From Natrarchaeobaculum aegyptiacum (lineage in GTDB: Archaea; Halobacteriota; Halobacteria; Halobacteriales; Natrialbaceae), in contig NZ_CP019893.1 in assembly GCF_002156705.1 (NCBI RefSeq), positions 3,782,001 to 3,846,000 of the forward strand: 64,000 bases of DNA, read 5' to 3'. The notes beneath the pieces were generated by a model. The model was not told the origin of the DNA. It was given only the letters and a program-made list of their open reading frames with translations, and did no database searches. Positions 1 through 9,297 of this stretch are shown here, piece after piece (the first letter of the stretch is position 1; each line of letters starts with the position of its first letter). Position numbers and translations under genes: made by a program.

Positions 1-2
1 CA

Positions 3-365
3 GCCGAGGACCTAGTGACGATCTGGGCCCCCGACTTCACCGACATCGAGATCGACGAACGACAAGGGAGAGACAACCACACTGGCGGTGACCTCGGTGA
101 AACGTACGAGCACTTCATCGATATGCGAGAGGGCTACTTCGTTCTCGACGACGAGACCAACGACAAGTTCGGGACGCCGATGCCGGGCCACAGCCCCGTC
201 TGCTTTGCCGACTACGACGACGCCGTCGCGTACGTCAATGGCGAACTGGACAACATTCCCGACGGCACCGATATGGGTAACGTCGACGAGGACGACATCG
301 TCGAACTGGACGAACTCGCCGATCACGAGGCTGGATATCTGTACCGTGCCGGGAGGCTGCCGTAA
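3..365 (+). CDS. NosL-like protein, C-terminal part (5' end outside window)
   Basis: This is the C-terminal 120 residues of a NosL-family protein; the reading frame is open from the first bases, so the start lies before the window. The visible part has the same blocks as the next two genes: LVTIWAPDFTD, IDMREGYFVLDDET, a TPMPG loop, FADYDDAVAYV and an acidic end. NosL proteins bind Cu(I) and serve nitrous oxide reductase maturation. The cysteine motif would be in the missing N-terminal half. It is the first of three tandem paralogues on the plus strand. Copper handling is inferred from the family; no nosZ is visible here. Confidence 0.8.
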   Translation, partial: AEDLVTIWAPDFTDIEIDERQGRDNHTGGDLGETYEHFIDMREGYFVLDDETNDKFGTPMPGHSPVCFADYDDAVAYVNGELDNIPDGTDMGNVDEDDIVELDELADHEAGYLYRAGRLP

Positions 366-468
366 TTTCGGCTTCACGAGTCGTTGACGCACAGCCGGAC
401 GGAACAGGCTGATCGTGGCTTCCTCGCCCGTGTTCCGTCCGTGATCGGCGTTTTTCGAAATTCAGCAA

Positions 469-1560
469 ATGGATAATACACATCGTCGAACGTTCGTCCG
501 GAACGGTTGTATCGCACTCGCAGTTCCCGCCGTCGCGGGATGTCTCGATCGCGACGATCCAGACGACTCTCAGACCGACGATCCGGACGATTCCGGGATG
601 GCCGAGCCCGGCCAACTCACGATCGGGGCCGACACGCCGGACAGCATACAGGTCCGTGACCCCGTCGAGATCGCTGCGACCGTCGAAAACGGCACGGGCG
701 AACGACAGTCAGGGACAGTCGTACTCGAACTCGAGTACGTCGACCCGGAGGTTGACGCCGGAACGTACCCGGACCACGGGCCGGACGGCGATCCGGAGCT
801 GGGTCAGCTCGTCATCGAGTACCCGGACTCCCCACCCAGTGCAGAGGTGATCGTCGATGCCGGTGACAGCGAGACAGTAGCGTTCGAGATTCCGACTGCG
901 TACAAGAACCTCGAATTAGGGGGACTCTCACTGGGTGAGAACGAGTTCGCCGTCAGGGGTGAGTTCGAGGGGGCCACCGTTTCCGACGAACGCAAGTGTG
1001 TCATCGAGGACGCGCCGGTCGAGTGGTTCCAGCCGGATGGAATGAAGGGGTGTCCGGTCTGTGGGATGGACACCGAACATTACGAGGGCTGGCACGCCCA
1101 GGCGACCCACGCGGACGGAAGCCGAATCGAGTTCTGTGCGATCGGCTGTGCCGTCGAGTACTGGCTCCACCCGGAAGACCACGAGCTGTCCGGATTCGAC
1201 GGCAAACACGAGGGCACGCTCGAGACTGAACTAGTGTCGTTGTGGGTCCCCGACTTCACCGATGTCGAACTCAGCGATCACACCGACACTCACCCGGGGT
1301 ACGAGGCGTTCATCGACATGAGAGAGGGTTATTTCGTCCTCGACGACGAGACGGCTTACAAGTTTCACACGCCGATGCCGGGGGGGAGCCCACCCTGTTT
1401 CGCCGCCTACGACGACGCCGTTGCGTACGTCGACGGCGAACTGGCGAACCTACCCGCCGGGGTCGATATGAGTAACGTCGACGAGGACGATATTGTCGAA
1501 CTCGACGACCTCGAAGATCGCGATGCCGGCAAGCTATACAGAGCTGGGTACCAAGCATGA
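469..1560 (+). CDS. NosL-like Tat lipoprotein
   Basis: The 363-residue protein starts with a Tat-type signal (HRRTFVR) and a lipobox (VAGC, Cys25), so it is probably exported folded and lipid-anchored outside the membrane. Residues about 45-180 look like an all-beta extracellular domain. The NosL-like domain follows, with C195-x2-C198-G-M and a second pair C223-x3-C227 that could bind a metal such as Cu(I). It resembles its neighbours on both sides. Its stop overlaps the start of the next gene (ATGA), so the two are cotranscribed. An AT-rich stretch at 449-460 just before the start may be its promoter. NosL assignment is firm at family level; the exact substrate is inferred. Confidence 0.85.
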   Translation: MDNTHRRTFVRNGCIALAVPAVAGCLDRDDPDDSQTDDPDDSGMAEPGQLTIGADTPDSIQVRDPVEIAATVENGTGERQSGTVVLELEYVDPEVDAGTYPDHGPDGDPELGQLVIEYPDSPPSAEVIVDAGDSETVAFEIPTAYKNLELGGLSLGENEFAVRGEFEGATVSDERKCVIEDAPVEWFQPDGMKGCPVCGMDTEHYEGWHAQATHADGSRIEFCAIGCAVEYWLHPEDHELSGFDGKHEGTLETELVSLWVPDFTDVELSDHTDTHPGYEAFIDMREGYFVLDDETAYKFHTPMPGGSPPCFAAYDDAVAYVDGELANLPAGVDMSNVDEDDIVELDDLEDRDAGKLYRAGYQA

Positions 1561-2564
1561 ACCGACGAACGTTTGTCTGCGGTACTGGACTCGCGGCAAC
1601 GGCATCCCTCGCTGGCTGTCTCGATCGCGACAGTACTGAACACAACTCCAACGGGAGTGATGACAGCGGGTCAAACGCAACCGCCCCCGATTTCTCGGTC
1701 CCGGGATCGATCGACGTCCTCGAGGTACCGACGACGATGACGGTCCGTGACGACGCCGAATTCTCCCTCGAGGTGAGACACGGCGGCGAGAAGGACCACG
1801 AGACGGCGATCACTGTCACGCTCGGGACCGAAGAGCAAACTGTGAGAGTTCCGGTTACCAGTGGCGAGACGGAACGCGTCTCGGTGACAGTTCCCGGAAC
1901 CTACGACACCGTCGAGACGGGTGGGATCTCGCTCGGCGACAACGAGTGGACGGTCTCGTCGGCGACGATCGAGGACGAGTCACACGGCACGGTAACCGTA
2001 CAGGACGCGCCGGTCGAGTGGTACCAGCCGGACAACGAGAAGATCTGTCCGGTCTGCAATATGCTAACGGAGATGTACGAGCCCTGGGCTGCCCAGGGCA
2101 CACATCCGGACGGCACTCGGATCGAGTTCTGTTCGATCGGGTGCGCCGTGGCGTATTGGAACGACCCTGACAGTTACGAGTCAGAGCGGGGCTACGACGG
2201 CAAACACGAGGATACCGTCGAACACGAACTGGTGACGATCTGGGCACCGGACTTCACTGACGTCGACCCCGACCCGGCCGACGGGAGTTCGGCGGCCCAT
2301 CCGGGCTGGGGGGAGTACATCGACATGCGCGAGGGGTACTTCGTCCTCGACAGCCGGACGTTCCAGAAGTTTACGACGCCGATGCCGGGTGGGAGCCCAC
2401 CCTGTTTTGCCGACTACGACGATGCACTCGCGTACGTCGAAGGCAAACTGGAGATACTCCCCGACGATGTCGACATGGACGATGTCTCCGAAGGCGACAT
2501 CGTCACCCTCGAGAAGCTCGACAACGCCGCAAAGCTGTTTCGGTCGGACTATCAGCAACTATGA
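1557..2564 (+). CDS. NosL-like Tat lipoprotein, second full copy
   Basis: This 335-residue paralogue of the preceding gene overlaps it by 4 bases. The N-terminus has the Tat motif NRRTFV and lipobox SLAGC, then a Ser/Asn/Asp-rich linker and an extracellular beta domain. The NosL-like half has CPVCNM in place of the upstream CPVCGM, then FCSIGC and the shared IDMREGYFVLD and TPMPGG blocks. The Gly to Asn change in the metal motif suggests divergence between copies. Signal peptidase lies 28 bp downstream on the same strand. Probably an extracytoplasmic metallo-lipoprotein; partner unknown. Confidence 0.84.
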   Translation: MNRRTFVCGTGLAATASLAGCLDRDSTEHNSNGSDDSGSNATAPDFSVPGSIDVLEVPTTMTVRDDAEFSLEVRHGGEKDHETAITVTLGTEEQTVRVPVTSGETERVSVTVPGTYDTVETGGISLGDNEWTVSSATIEDESHGTVTVQDAPVEWYQPDNEKICPVCNMLTEMYEPWAAQGTHPDGTRIEFCSIGCAVAYWNDPDSYESERGYDGKHEDTVEHELVTIWAPDFTDVDPDPADGSSAAHPGWGEYIDMREGYFVLDSRTFQKFTTPMPGGSPPCFADYDDALAYVEGKLEILPDDVDMDDVSEGDIVTLEKLDNAAKLFRSDYQQL

Positions 2565-2592
2565 ACGGTAAGAGGGGGGGTTTCAGGATCAA

Positions 2593-3723
2593 ATGAGCAC
2601 GAGCATGCTCACACGGCTCGGTCACCTCGCGCTGGCGATCGTACTCGTCTCGCTGGTTGCCGGGCAAGTACTCGGGTACCCGATCTTGCTCGGCTACGTT
2701 ACGTCAGACAGTATGGAACCGACGATCAACGCTGGAGATGGATTCGTCGCCATCCCCGAACCACTGGCCGGTGACGTCGGCGTGGGTGACGTGGTCGTCT
2801 ACGAATCACCCGACGGTGACGGACTGGTCACCCACCGTATCGTCGACGAGACCGAAGCCGGGTACGTCACCCGGGGTGACGGAAATCCCGTGACCGATCA
2901 AGAGAGCGGCGACCCCCCTCTCGCCGACGATGCAGTCCTTGCGACGGCGCTGCAGGCCAGAGGTGAGGTTATCACGATCCCCAGTCTTGGCGCTGTAGCA
3001 ACGACGGCAGGGGCGGCTGCTGTCACCGCACAGACGTGGCTCACAGACGTGCTCGAGTTCGATCAGTTCCAGAACGCGTCCATACTCCCGTCTGTCGTTC
3101 TCGTCCTCTCTGTCGCCGGTTACCTCTTCGAGACTGTCCGCGAACGGAGTTCACGTCGCACACCGTCTGCGGACGTCGAGCCCGATCCACGCCGGCTGGC
3201 GCTCGCATTCGCACTCTTCGTTGTGGTCGTCGCTTCGGCCGCGATGGTCGTTCCTGCCGGCAGCCAGACGTACACGGTCGTCAGCTCCGATCCTGCTCCC
3301 GACGCCGACCTCGTCGTCGAGCCCGGAGAAAACGCCGACACGACCTATCGTGTCGCCAACAGCGGCTTTACACCGGTCGTCGCGTACCTCGAACCGGCAG
3401 ACGACGGCGTCTCAGTGACTCCGGATTCGGCGACTGTCCCGGGGCGTGACAGCGAACACGCATCGGTTACCCTCGATATTCCAGAGACAACCGGCCATCA
3501 CGACCGGACGGTCGTCGAGTGGCGGTATCTCTACGTCTTCCCACGAGACGTGATCGACGCCCTCTACGGCTGGAGCCCGTGGGTCCCGTTTGGTGCGATC
3601 GTCACCACCCTCGGTGGGCTAGCGTACGTCACCGGACGTGTCGTCGCTGGCTCGCCGGATGTCCGAGCACTCCGCAACCGAACACGACAGCGAAGCCTGA
3701 GCAAATCGACTCGTCGGCGATGA
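2593..3723 (+). CDS. Signal peptidase I, archaeal (S26B) type with C-terminal extension
   Basis: The 376-residue membrane protease has an N-terminal membrane segment (about 8-34) followed by SDSMEPT with the catalytic Ser40, then His81 in VTHRIV and RGDGN with Asp96. This Ser-His-Asp arrangement is that of archaeal and ER signal peptidases rather than bacterial Ser-Lys enzymes. Beyond the catalytic part there are further membrane segments near 160-180 and 200-220, an external beta-rich domain (about 225-310) and a last membrane segment. This is longer than a minimal SipA enzyme. Position between NosL-like lipoproteins and a DUF5305 protein suggests dedicated processing, but lipoproteins themselves need a different peptidase. 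Confidence 0.88.
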   Translation: MSTSMLTRLGHLALAIVLVSLVAGQVLGYPILLGYVTSDSMEPTINAGDGFVAIPEPLAGDVGVGDVVVYESPDGDGLVTHRIVDETEAGYVTRGDGNPVTDQESGDPPLADDAVLATALQARGEVITIPSLGAVATTAGAAAVTAQTWLTDVLEFDQFQNASILPSVVLVLSVAGYLFETVRERSSRRTPSADVEPDPRRLALAFALFVVVVASAAMVVPAGSQTYTVVSSDPAPDADLVVEPGENADTTYRVANSGFTPVVAYLEPADDGVSVTPDSATVPGRDSEHASVTLDIPETTGHHDRTVVEWRYLYVFPRDVIDALYGWSPWVPFGAIVTTLGGLAYVTGRVVAGSPDVRALRNRTRQRSLSKSTRRR

Positions 3724-3758
3724 TACCCTTACACCCAACTCAAACCCACGGATAGCAC

Positions 3759-4853
3759 ATGAACGAATCACTGCTTCGCGCCCGCGTTCGCCTCTTCGAC
3801 CGGCGACAGCTCGTGGTACTGGCAGCCGTCTGTCTGCTTTGCCTCGGGGGATGGCTAACCTACACGGCTTACGGAACGTCCGAGGAGGTGGTCAAACAGC
3901 AGACGACCGAGCGACTAACGGTGACGGGAACGCTCTCTCACGGTGCGACCGTCGTCGAACCCACGACAGTCTACGGGAACGACAACGAGACCACGGTGGC
4001 CGACGAACCGCTCTACTACCAATCGGTCTCACCGACTACACACGGTGACGTCGCTGTCGACTACGACGCAGAGAGCAGCGAAAACGTCACCGTCACCATC
4101 GACCTCGAGGCCGACGTGCGGGCTGTCGACGACGACGACACCGTCTACTGGAACATTTCCGAACCGCTTGCCGACGTCGAACAATCGGACGTCGAACCGG
4201 GTGAGACCGTCTCTGCACCGTTCGAGATCAACGTCACCGACCTCGAGGGACGAATCGACGAGATCGAACACGAACTAGATGCCAGTCCGGGAGAGACTCA
4301 CCCATCACTCGATGTAACCGTCTCTCTGGAGGGGACAGTCGAGGGTGAGCCGGTTTCAGAAACCTGGAACCACCAGATCGACGTCGAGATCGACGAATCG
4401 ACGTACAGTTTCGACAGTGACGACTCGTTCACCGAGCCGGTAACCGATACCACAACAGTCACCAGTACCGAGTCTCCAGGTCCGATCTACACCGTCGGCG
4501 GACCGTTCCTGAGTACACTTGGTGTGGTCGTCGGTGGCGTCGTCCTGTGGATCATTCGCTATCCCCCCTCCAATGCCCACCGTCGATGGATCGACTACCG
4601 CGATTCCCGTACCGAGTTCGACGACGTAATCGTGCGAGCGAACTTGCTACCAGTTGGAGACCTCTCGTTCGCCGAAATCATGACACTCGAGGAACTCGCG
4701 ATCCTCGCAATCGACATCGATTCGGTCGTTCTCGAGGCTCGAGATGGTGACCGGTACGTCGTCTCTGACCGGGACCGGACGTACGTTTACCACCCTCCGC
4801 CGGAGCCGTGGAACCAATCCGAACCAGATGCAGTTCCAGCGGACGAACGGTAG
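3759..4853 (+). CDS. DUF5305 domain membrane protein
   Basis: The 364-residue protein has a membrane anchor at about 18-40, a long Thr/Glu/Asp-rich outside domain with several N-x-S/T sequons, a second membrane segment near 245-270, and a cytoplasmic tail of about 90 residues. This layout and the TLSHGATV and YYQSVSPTTHG blocks match DUF5305, which in haloarchaea commonly sits next to SipW-like signal peptidases. The gene starts 35 bp after the peptidase. Function is unknown; a partner in surface protein export or assembly is an inference from neighbourhood. Confidence 0.75.
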   Translation: MNESLLRARVRLFDRRQLVVLAAVCLLCLGGWLTYTAYGTSEEVVKQQTTERLTVTGTLSHGATVVEPTTVYGNDNETTVADEPLYYQSVSPTTHGDVAVDYDAESSENVTVTIDLEADVRAVDDDDTVYWNISEPLADVEQSDVEPGETVSAPFEINVTDLEGRIDEIEHELDASPGETHPSLDVTVSLEGTVEGEPVSETWNHQIDVEIDESTYSFDSDDSFTEPVTDTTTVTSTESPGPIYTVGGPFLSTLGVVVGGVVLWIIRYPPSNAHRRWIDYRDSRTEFDDVIVRANLLPVGDLSFAEIMTLEELAILAIDIDSVVLEARDGDRYVVSDRDRTYVYHPPPEPWNQSEPDAVPADER

Positions 4854-4974
4854 CGTCGCCGCTGGCGTCTCCCTGTTCAGGATAACCGTCACATCAGATC
4901 GATGTCGGTCGTCTACCTGCTGGCCGATCACTTGACCCTGCTTGCATCCGTTCGAGTACTGTTCCAAACGCCGG

Positions 4975-5018
4975 CTGCTGCGTGAAATCGAGCGTCCACA
5001 ACTGATTTCACGCAGCAG
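4975..5018. terminator. 15-bp perfect inverted repeat between convergent genes
   Basis: CTGCTGCGTGAAATC at 4975-4989 is repeated exactly in inverse at 5004-5018, with a 14-base loop. It lies between the convergent DUF5305 and prenyl synthase genes. A bidirectional terminator is the simplest reading, but there is no T-tract and the arms are unusually long, so a small mobile-element footprint is the alternative. Confidence 0.5.
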
Positions 5019-5036
5019 TCGACGCTTGGACCGTCA

Positions 5037-6101
5037 CTAGACGTCCCGCTCGATCACGAACTCCGTAAACTCACGGAGCTTGCGGTCGGTCTCGTCGTCG
5101 AACTCGAGGCCATCGAGTGCGGCGCGAGCGTCTGCGGCGAGTTCGAGAGCCTGCTCACGGGCGTACTCGATACTGCCTGCCTCCTCGATGATCGAGAGTG
5201 CCTCGAGAATCTCGTCGTCGGTGTTTCCGTCGGCAGCAAGGATCTCCGCGAGTCTCGTGGCCTTCTCGGGTGGACTCTCCTCGAGGGCGTGGATGACCAG
5301 CAGGGTCTTCTTGCCCTCTCGGATGTCGTTGCCGAAGGACTTGCCGAAGTCGCCGGCCCGTCCGAGCGAGTTTTCGACGTCGAGGATGTCGTCGCCGATC
5401 TGGAACGCGATGGCGGTGAGTTCGGCGTACTCGGCGACGGCCGCTTCGACGTTCTCGGGCTGGCCGGTGACGATCGCTGCGAGCCGGGCGACGATCCGGG
5501 CGAGACAGCCCGTCTTGCAGGCGCACATCTCGAGGAACTGGTCGGAGGTGACCCGGACGTCGCGTTCGTTGTGCCAGCAGATGTCCATGCCCTGCCCCAG
5601 GTGGGTCCGGTTGAGTTCGTGCATGAGCATTTCGTAGGCCGCCAGTCGACGATCGTCCGGCAGGTCAGTCTGTCCGGCCGTCAGCAATTTCAGCGGCAGA
5701 AAGTACAGCGCGTTGCCGGCGTTGAGCGCGACGTCCTGGCTGAAGACGTGGTGCAAGGCCGGTCCGCCGCGTCGCATCGAGGCTTCGTCCTCGACGTCGT
5801 CGACGATGATCGTCCCGTTGTGGAGGATCTCCGGAATGCAGGCGTAGCGCAGGAACTCTTCTGGATCTTCGCCGAATCCCTCGACGAAGACCAGAAAGAG
5901 CACCGCGCGCCAGCGTTTGCCGCCCCGGTCGAGCAACTCCCAGAGCGGATCTGCGAGTGCTCGCTGGATCCCGTCCGGATCGTACTCGTAGGTCGCCTCC
6001 CCGTAGAACGTCTCGAGGTAGTCGGCGTCGATCTCCCGAGGAACGAGGTCTGCGATCGCCTCGTCGACTGCCGGCCGCCACTCGGCAAGGGTCTCCCGCA
6101 T
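5037..6101 (-). CDS. Polyprenyl diphosphate synthase (GGPP/GFPP synthase type)
   Basis: The 354-residue enzyme condenses isopentenyl diphosphate with allylic diphosphates to make the C20/C25 chains of archaeal membrane lipids. The signature sites are intact: GGKRWR (60-65), first Asp-rich motif DDVED (101-105) followed by RRGGPA, KTGCL (196-200), second Asp-rich motif GDDILD (236-241), and DIREGKKT (259-266). Length fits the family. It is divergent from purL, with about 235 bp between them. Chain length cannot be read safely from the residues before the first motif. Similar haloarchaeal genes are often called idsA3. Confidence 0.9.
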   Translation of the reverse strand: MRETLAEWRPAVDEAIADLVPREIDADYLETFYGEATYEYDPDGIQRALADPLWELLDRGGKRWRAVLFLVFVEGFGEDPEEFLRYACIPEILHNGTIIVDDVEDEASMRRGGPALHHVFSQDVALNAGNALYFLPLKLLTAGQTDLPDDRRLAAYEMLMHELNRTHLGQGMDICWHNERDVRVTSDQFLEMCACKTGCLARIVARLAAIVTGQPENVEAAVAEYAELTAIAFQIGDDILDVENSLGRAGDFGKSFGNDIREGKKTLLVIHALEESPPEKATRLAEILAADGNTDDEILEALSIIEEAGSIEYAREQALELAADARAALDGLEFDDETDRKLREFTEFVIERDV

Positions 6102-6282
6102 ACCCGTCCCGAGACAATACGTCGTGAAAAAGATTCAGTTTGTCGTGCCGGAAACCAGTTGCACCGATTACGTGTCCGGGCTCGAGTGCGATAGCTCCGG
6201 AGTACAGTCGTGGCTCACAGGAAGACGGTTCGGAACTCGCCAGACGATACCGTCACGACGTGCCTGCGAGCCAGCGTCAGGA

Positions 6283-6296
6283 TGCACGAACGTGCA
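6283..6296. promoter_or_regulatory. Palindrome upstream of purL (TGCACG-AA-CGTGCA)
   Basis: A perfect 6-2-6 palindrome lies 43 bp before the purL start in the divergent idsA/purL interval. Size and position suit a dimeric repressor or activator site, possibly for purine control. No regulator is encoded beside it, so the role is inferred. Confidence 0.4.
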
Positions 6297-6338
6297 CATA
6301 GAAACCCATTTACAGCCCCACTCCCACCACTAACGTGA

Positions 6339-8561
6339 ATGAGCCTTGCCGATTCGGACCACGAACTCGTCGTCGAGGAACTGGGTCGCGAACCCACCCC
6401 TGCCGAGGCGGCGCTGTTCGAGAACCTCTGGAGCGAACACTGTGCCTATCGCTCCTCGAGACCGTTGCTGTCGGCGTTCGAGAGCGAGGGCGAGCAGGTC
6501 GTGATCGGGCCGGGTGACGACGCGGCAGTCGTCGCGCTCCCGACCGACGGGGACGACGACGTCTACATCACGATGGGCATCGAGAGCCACAACCATCCCT
6601 CCTACGTCGATCCGTTCGACGGCGCCGCGACCGGCGTCGGCGGGATCGTCCGGGACACGCTCTCGATGGGTGCGTACCCGATCGCGCTCGCCGACTCGCT
6701 GTACTTCGGCGACTTCGACCGCGAACACTCGAAGTACCTCTTCGAGGGCGTCGTCGAGGGAATCAGCCACTACGGGAACTGTATCGGCGTTCCCACCGTC
6801 GCCGGCAGCGTCGACTTCCACGACGACTACGAGGGCAATCCCCTGGTGAACGTCGCCTGCGTCGGCCTCACCGACGACGAGCGACTCGTCACCGCCGAAG
6901 CTCAGGAACCCGGCAACAAACTCGTGCTCGTGGGCAACGCGACCGGTCGCGACGGCCTCGGCGGCGCGAGTTTCGCCAGCGAGGATCTCGCAGAAGACGC
7001 CGAAACCGAAGACCGCCCCGCGGTCCAGGTCGGCGACCCCTACGCCGAGAAACTCCTCATCGAGGCCAACGAGGTCCTCATCGAGGAGGGACTGATCGAA
7101 TCCGCCCGCGACCTCGGCGCGGCCGGCCTCGGCGGCGCATCGAGCGAACTCGTCGCCAAGGGCGGCCTCGGCGCACACATCGAACTCGATCGCGTCCACC
7201 AGCGCGAACCGAACATGAACGCCCTCGAGATCCTGCTGGCCGAATCTCAGGAGCGGATGTGTTACGAGGTCGCCCCCGAGAACGTCGACCGCGTCGCCGA
7301 GATCGCCGAGAAGTACGATCTGGGCTGTTCGGTCATCGGCGAAGTCACCGAGGGGAACTACGTCTGTACGTTCGAGGAGAGCGAGGCGCGAAGCGCCTCG
7401 GATGACTCGACCGACGAGCGAAGCGAATCGGGAGAGCGCGAGACGGTCGTCGACGTCGACGCCTACTTCCTCGGCGAGGGCGCGCCGATGAACGACCTGC
7501 CCGCCGACGAACCCACCCAGCCCGAGCGAGACCTGCCGGAAATCGACCTCGAGACGGCGTTCGAAGCGGTCCTCTCGAGTCCGAACACGGCCTCCAAGCG
7601 GTGGGTCTATCGCCAGTACGATCACGAGGTCGGCGTTCGGACGAGCGTCGGACCGGGTGACGACGCGGCGATCGTCGCCGTCCGGGAAGCGAATCAGGGG
7701 CTGGCTATCTCCTCGGGCGCCGCGCCAAACTGGACCGACACCGCGCCCTACGAGGGGGCCCGTGCGATCGCCCTCGAGAACGCGACGAACGTCGCGGCCA
7801 AGGGTGCGACCCCGCTTGCGGCCGTCGACTGTCTCAACGGCGGCAACCCCGAGAAACCCGACGTCTACGGCGGCTTCACCGGCATCGTCGATGGCCTCGC
7901 CGACATGTGTGCGACCCTCGAGACGCCCGTCGTCGGCGGGAACGTCTCGCTGTACAACGACTCGCCGTCCGGGCCGATTCCGCCGACGCCAACGCTCGCG
8001 CTCGTCGGCACCAAAGACGGCTACGAGGCACCGCCACTCGCACTCGAACCGGGGGCAGGTGACCTCCTGCTTGTCGGCGACCGTGGCCTCGAGAGCGGCG
8101 ACGTCCGTCTCGGCGGTTCGGAGTACCTCGCGCAGTTCGACGGCAGCGACCGGTTCCCCGCGCTCCCCGAGGACCCACAGGCGCTGATCGAGACGGTCGC
8201 GGCGGTCGCGAACGACGAGTCCACGCTCGCGACCCACGACGTCAGCCACGGCGGGCTGGCCGTCTCGCTCGCCGAGATGGTCACCGGTGAGGCCGGACTC
8301 GAGGTGGACATCCCCGTCCCAGCGGGGACCGAGGCAGGCGTTGCAGGTGCGCTGTTCCACGAACAGCCCGGCCGGGTGCTGATCCAGACGACCGACGCCG
8401 ACGGCGTCCGAGAGGCCTTCGACGGCGTCGCACCAGTCCACTCGCTGGGAACGCCAGCCGAGGACGGCACGCTCTCGATCACCGTCGGCGACCTGTCGAT
8501 CGACGCCGACGCAGCGAAGATTCGCGAGTATCGATCGACCATCGCGGCCGAACTCGGGTAG
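6339..8561 (+). CDS. purL: Phosphoribosylformylglycinamidine synthase subunit II
   Basis: PurL converts formylglycinamide ribonucleotide to the amidine with ATP and ammonia from PurQ, in step 4 of purine synthesis. The 740-residue protein has the small-PurL layout: two AIR synthase-type halves, GPGDDAA (58-63) repeated near 438, the SHNHPS active-site loop (83-88), and [12 protein letters not shown] near the end. An extra Ser/Glu/Arg stretch sits at about residues 346-367, where the DNA holds a perfect 8-bp inverted repeat (7382-7400); it falls between the two halves and probably forms a surface loop. purS and purQ are not in the window. Confidence 0.96.
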   Translation: MSLADSDHELVVEELGREPTPAEAALFENLWSEHCAYRSSRPLLSAFESEGEQVVIGPGDDAAVVALPTDGDDDVYITMGIESHNHPSYVDPFDGAATGVGGIVRDTLSMGAYPIALADSLYFGDFDREHSKYLFEGVVEGISHYGNCIGVPTVAGSVDFHDDYEGNPLVNVACVGLTDDERLVTAEAQEPGNKLVLVGNATGRDGLGGASFASEDLAEDAETEDRPAVQVGDPYAEKLLIEANEVLIEEGLIESARDLGAAGLGGASSELVAKGGLGAHIELDRVHQREPNMNALEILLAESQERMCYEVAPENVDRVAEIAEKYDLGCSVIGEVTEGNYVCTFEESEARSASDDSTDERSESGERETVVDVDAYFLGEGAPMNDLPADEPTQPERDLPEIDLETAFEAVLSSPNTASKRWVYRQYDHEVGVRTSVGPGDDAAIVAVREANQGLAISSGAAPNWTDTAPYEGARAIALENATNVAAKGATPLAAVDCLNGGNPEKPDVYGGFTGIVDGLADMCATLETPVVGGNVSLYNDSPSGPIPPTPTLALVGTKDGYEAPPLALEPGAGDLLLVGDRGLESGDVRLGGSEYLAQFDGSDRFPALPEDPQALIETVAAVANDESTLATHDVSHGGLAVSLAEMVTGEAGLEVDIPVPAGTEAGVAGALFHEQPGRVLIQTTDADGVREAFDGVAPVHSLGTPAEDGTLSITVGDLSIDADAAKIREYRSTIAAELG

Positions 8562-8664
8562 TCACACGCGGCCGCGACTATCGATCGACCACCAGCCGGG
8601 AACGTCGTCGATATTTTCATATACGTTGAGTGACTCGAAACGATCGACAGAGGGATCTCAGTCG

Positions 8665-9270
8665 ATGGCCTCAGCCCACGCCCCTGACCGTGACACACCG
8701 TCCGTACTCATCGTCGAAGACGAGCCGGACCTCGCAGACCTGTACGCGACCTGGCTCGAGGACGTCTGTTCACCCACGGCGGTGTACGACGGGAGCGAGG
8801 CGCTCGAGGCGATCGACGAGAACGTCGACGTCGTCTTGCTCGACCGGCGAATGCCGGGACTGTCCGGCGACACGGTTCTCGAGACGATCCGCGAACGCAA
8901 TCTGGATTGTCGGGTCGCGATGGTCACCGCGATCGAACCCGACTTCGACATCGTCGGCATGGGGTTCGACGACTACCTCGTCAAACCCGTCTCCGAGTCC
9001 GAACTCGTCGAGACGATCGAGGGGTTGCAACTGCGGGCGGCGTACGACGACCAGCTCCAGGAGTTCTTCGCGCTCGCCTCGAAGAAGGTCCTGCTGGACG
9101 GCGAGAAGAGCGACGCCGAGCGAAAGTCCAGTCAGGAGTACGCCCGCCTCGAGGACCGACTCGCCGTCTTGCGCGTCAGGATCGACGAGACCGTCGAGGA
9201 GATCCTCGAGGGCGACGGCTACCGACAGCTGGTTCGTGACCTCGGCCAGGAGTCGCTGCTCGAGGAGTGA
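8665..9270 (+). CDS. HalX-domain response regulator
   Basis: The 201-residue protein has a receiver domain with acidic pocket VEDEPD, phosphoacceptor Asp60 in LLDRRMPG, Thr88 and Lys107 in YLVKPV. A helical HalX domain (about 120-200) rich in Glu and Arg follows; HalX is a haloarchaeal output domain without an obvious DNA-binding motif. The ATG at 8665 was chosen; an in-frame TTG at 8626 would add 13 residues. It converges with the degenerate sensor at 9298-11157, which could be its partner. Confidence 0.88.
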   Translation: MASAHAPDRDTPSVLIVEDEPDLADLYATWLEDVCSPTAVYDGSEALEAIDENVDVVLLDRRMPGLSGDTVLETIRERNLDCRVAMVTAIEPDFDIVGMGFDDYLVKPVSESELVETIEGLQLRAAYDDQLQEFFALASKKVLLDGEKSDAERKSSQEYARLEDRLAVLRVRIDETVEEILEGDGYRQLVRDLGQESLLEE

Positions 9271-9297
9271 TTCCGGTCGCGCCCGAGTCTCCCCCGA

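Noticed and set aside
6330-8441. 703-residue open frame antisense to purL
   Set aside because: Composition (Arg, Val, Gly-rich, no motifs) is that of the reverse complement of a GC-rich gene; purL is certain on the other strand.
8528-8591. Repeat TATCGATCGACCA at the end of purL and 50 bp later
   Set aside because: Only 13 bases and made of a common palindromic word; likely chance.
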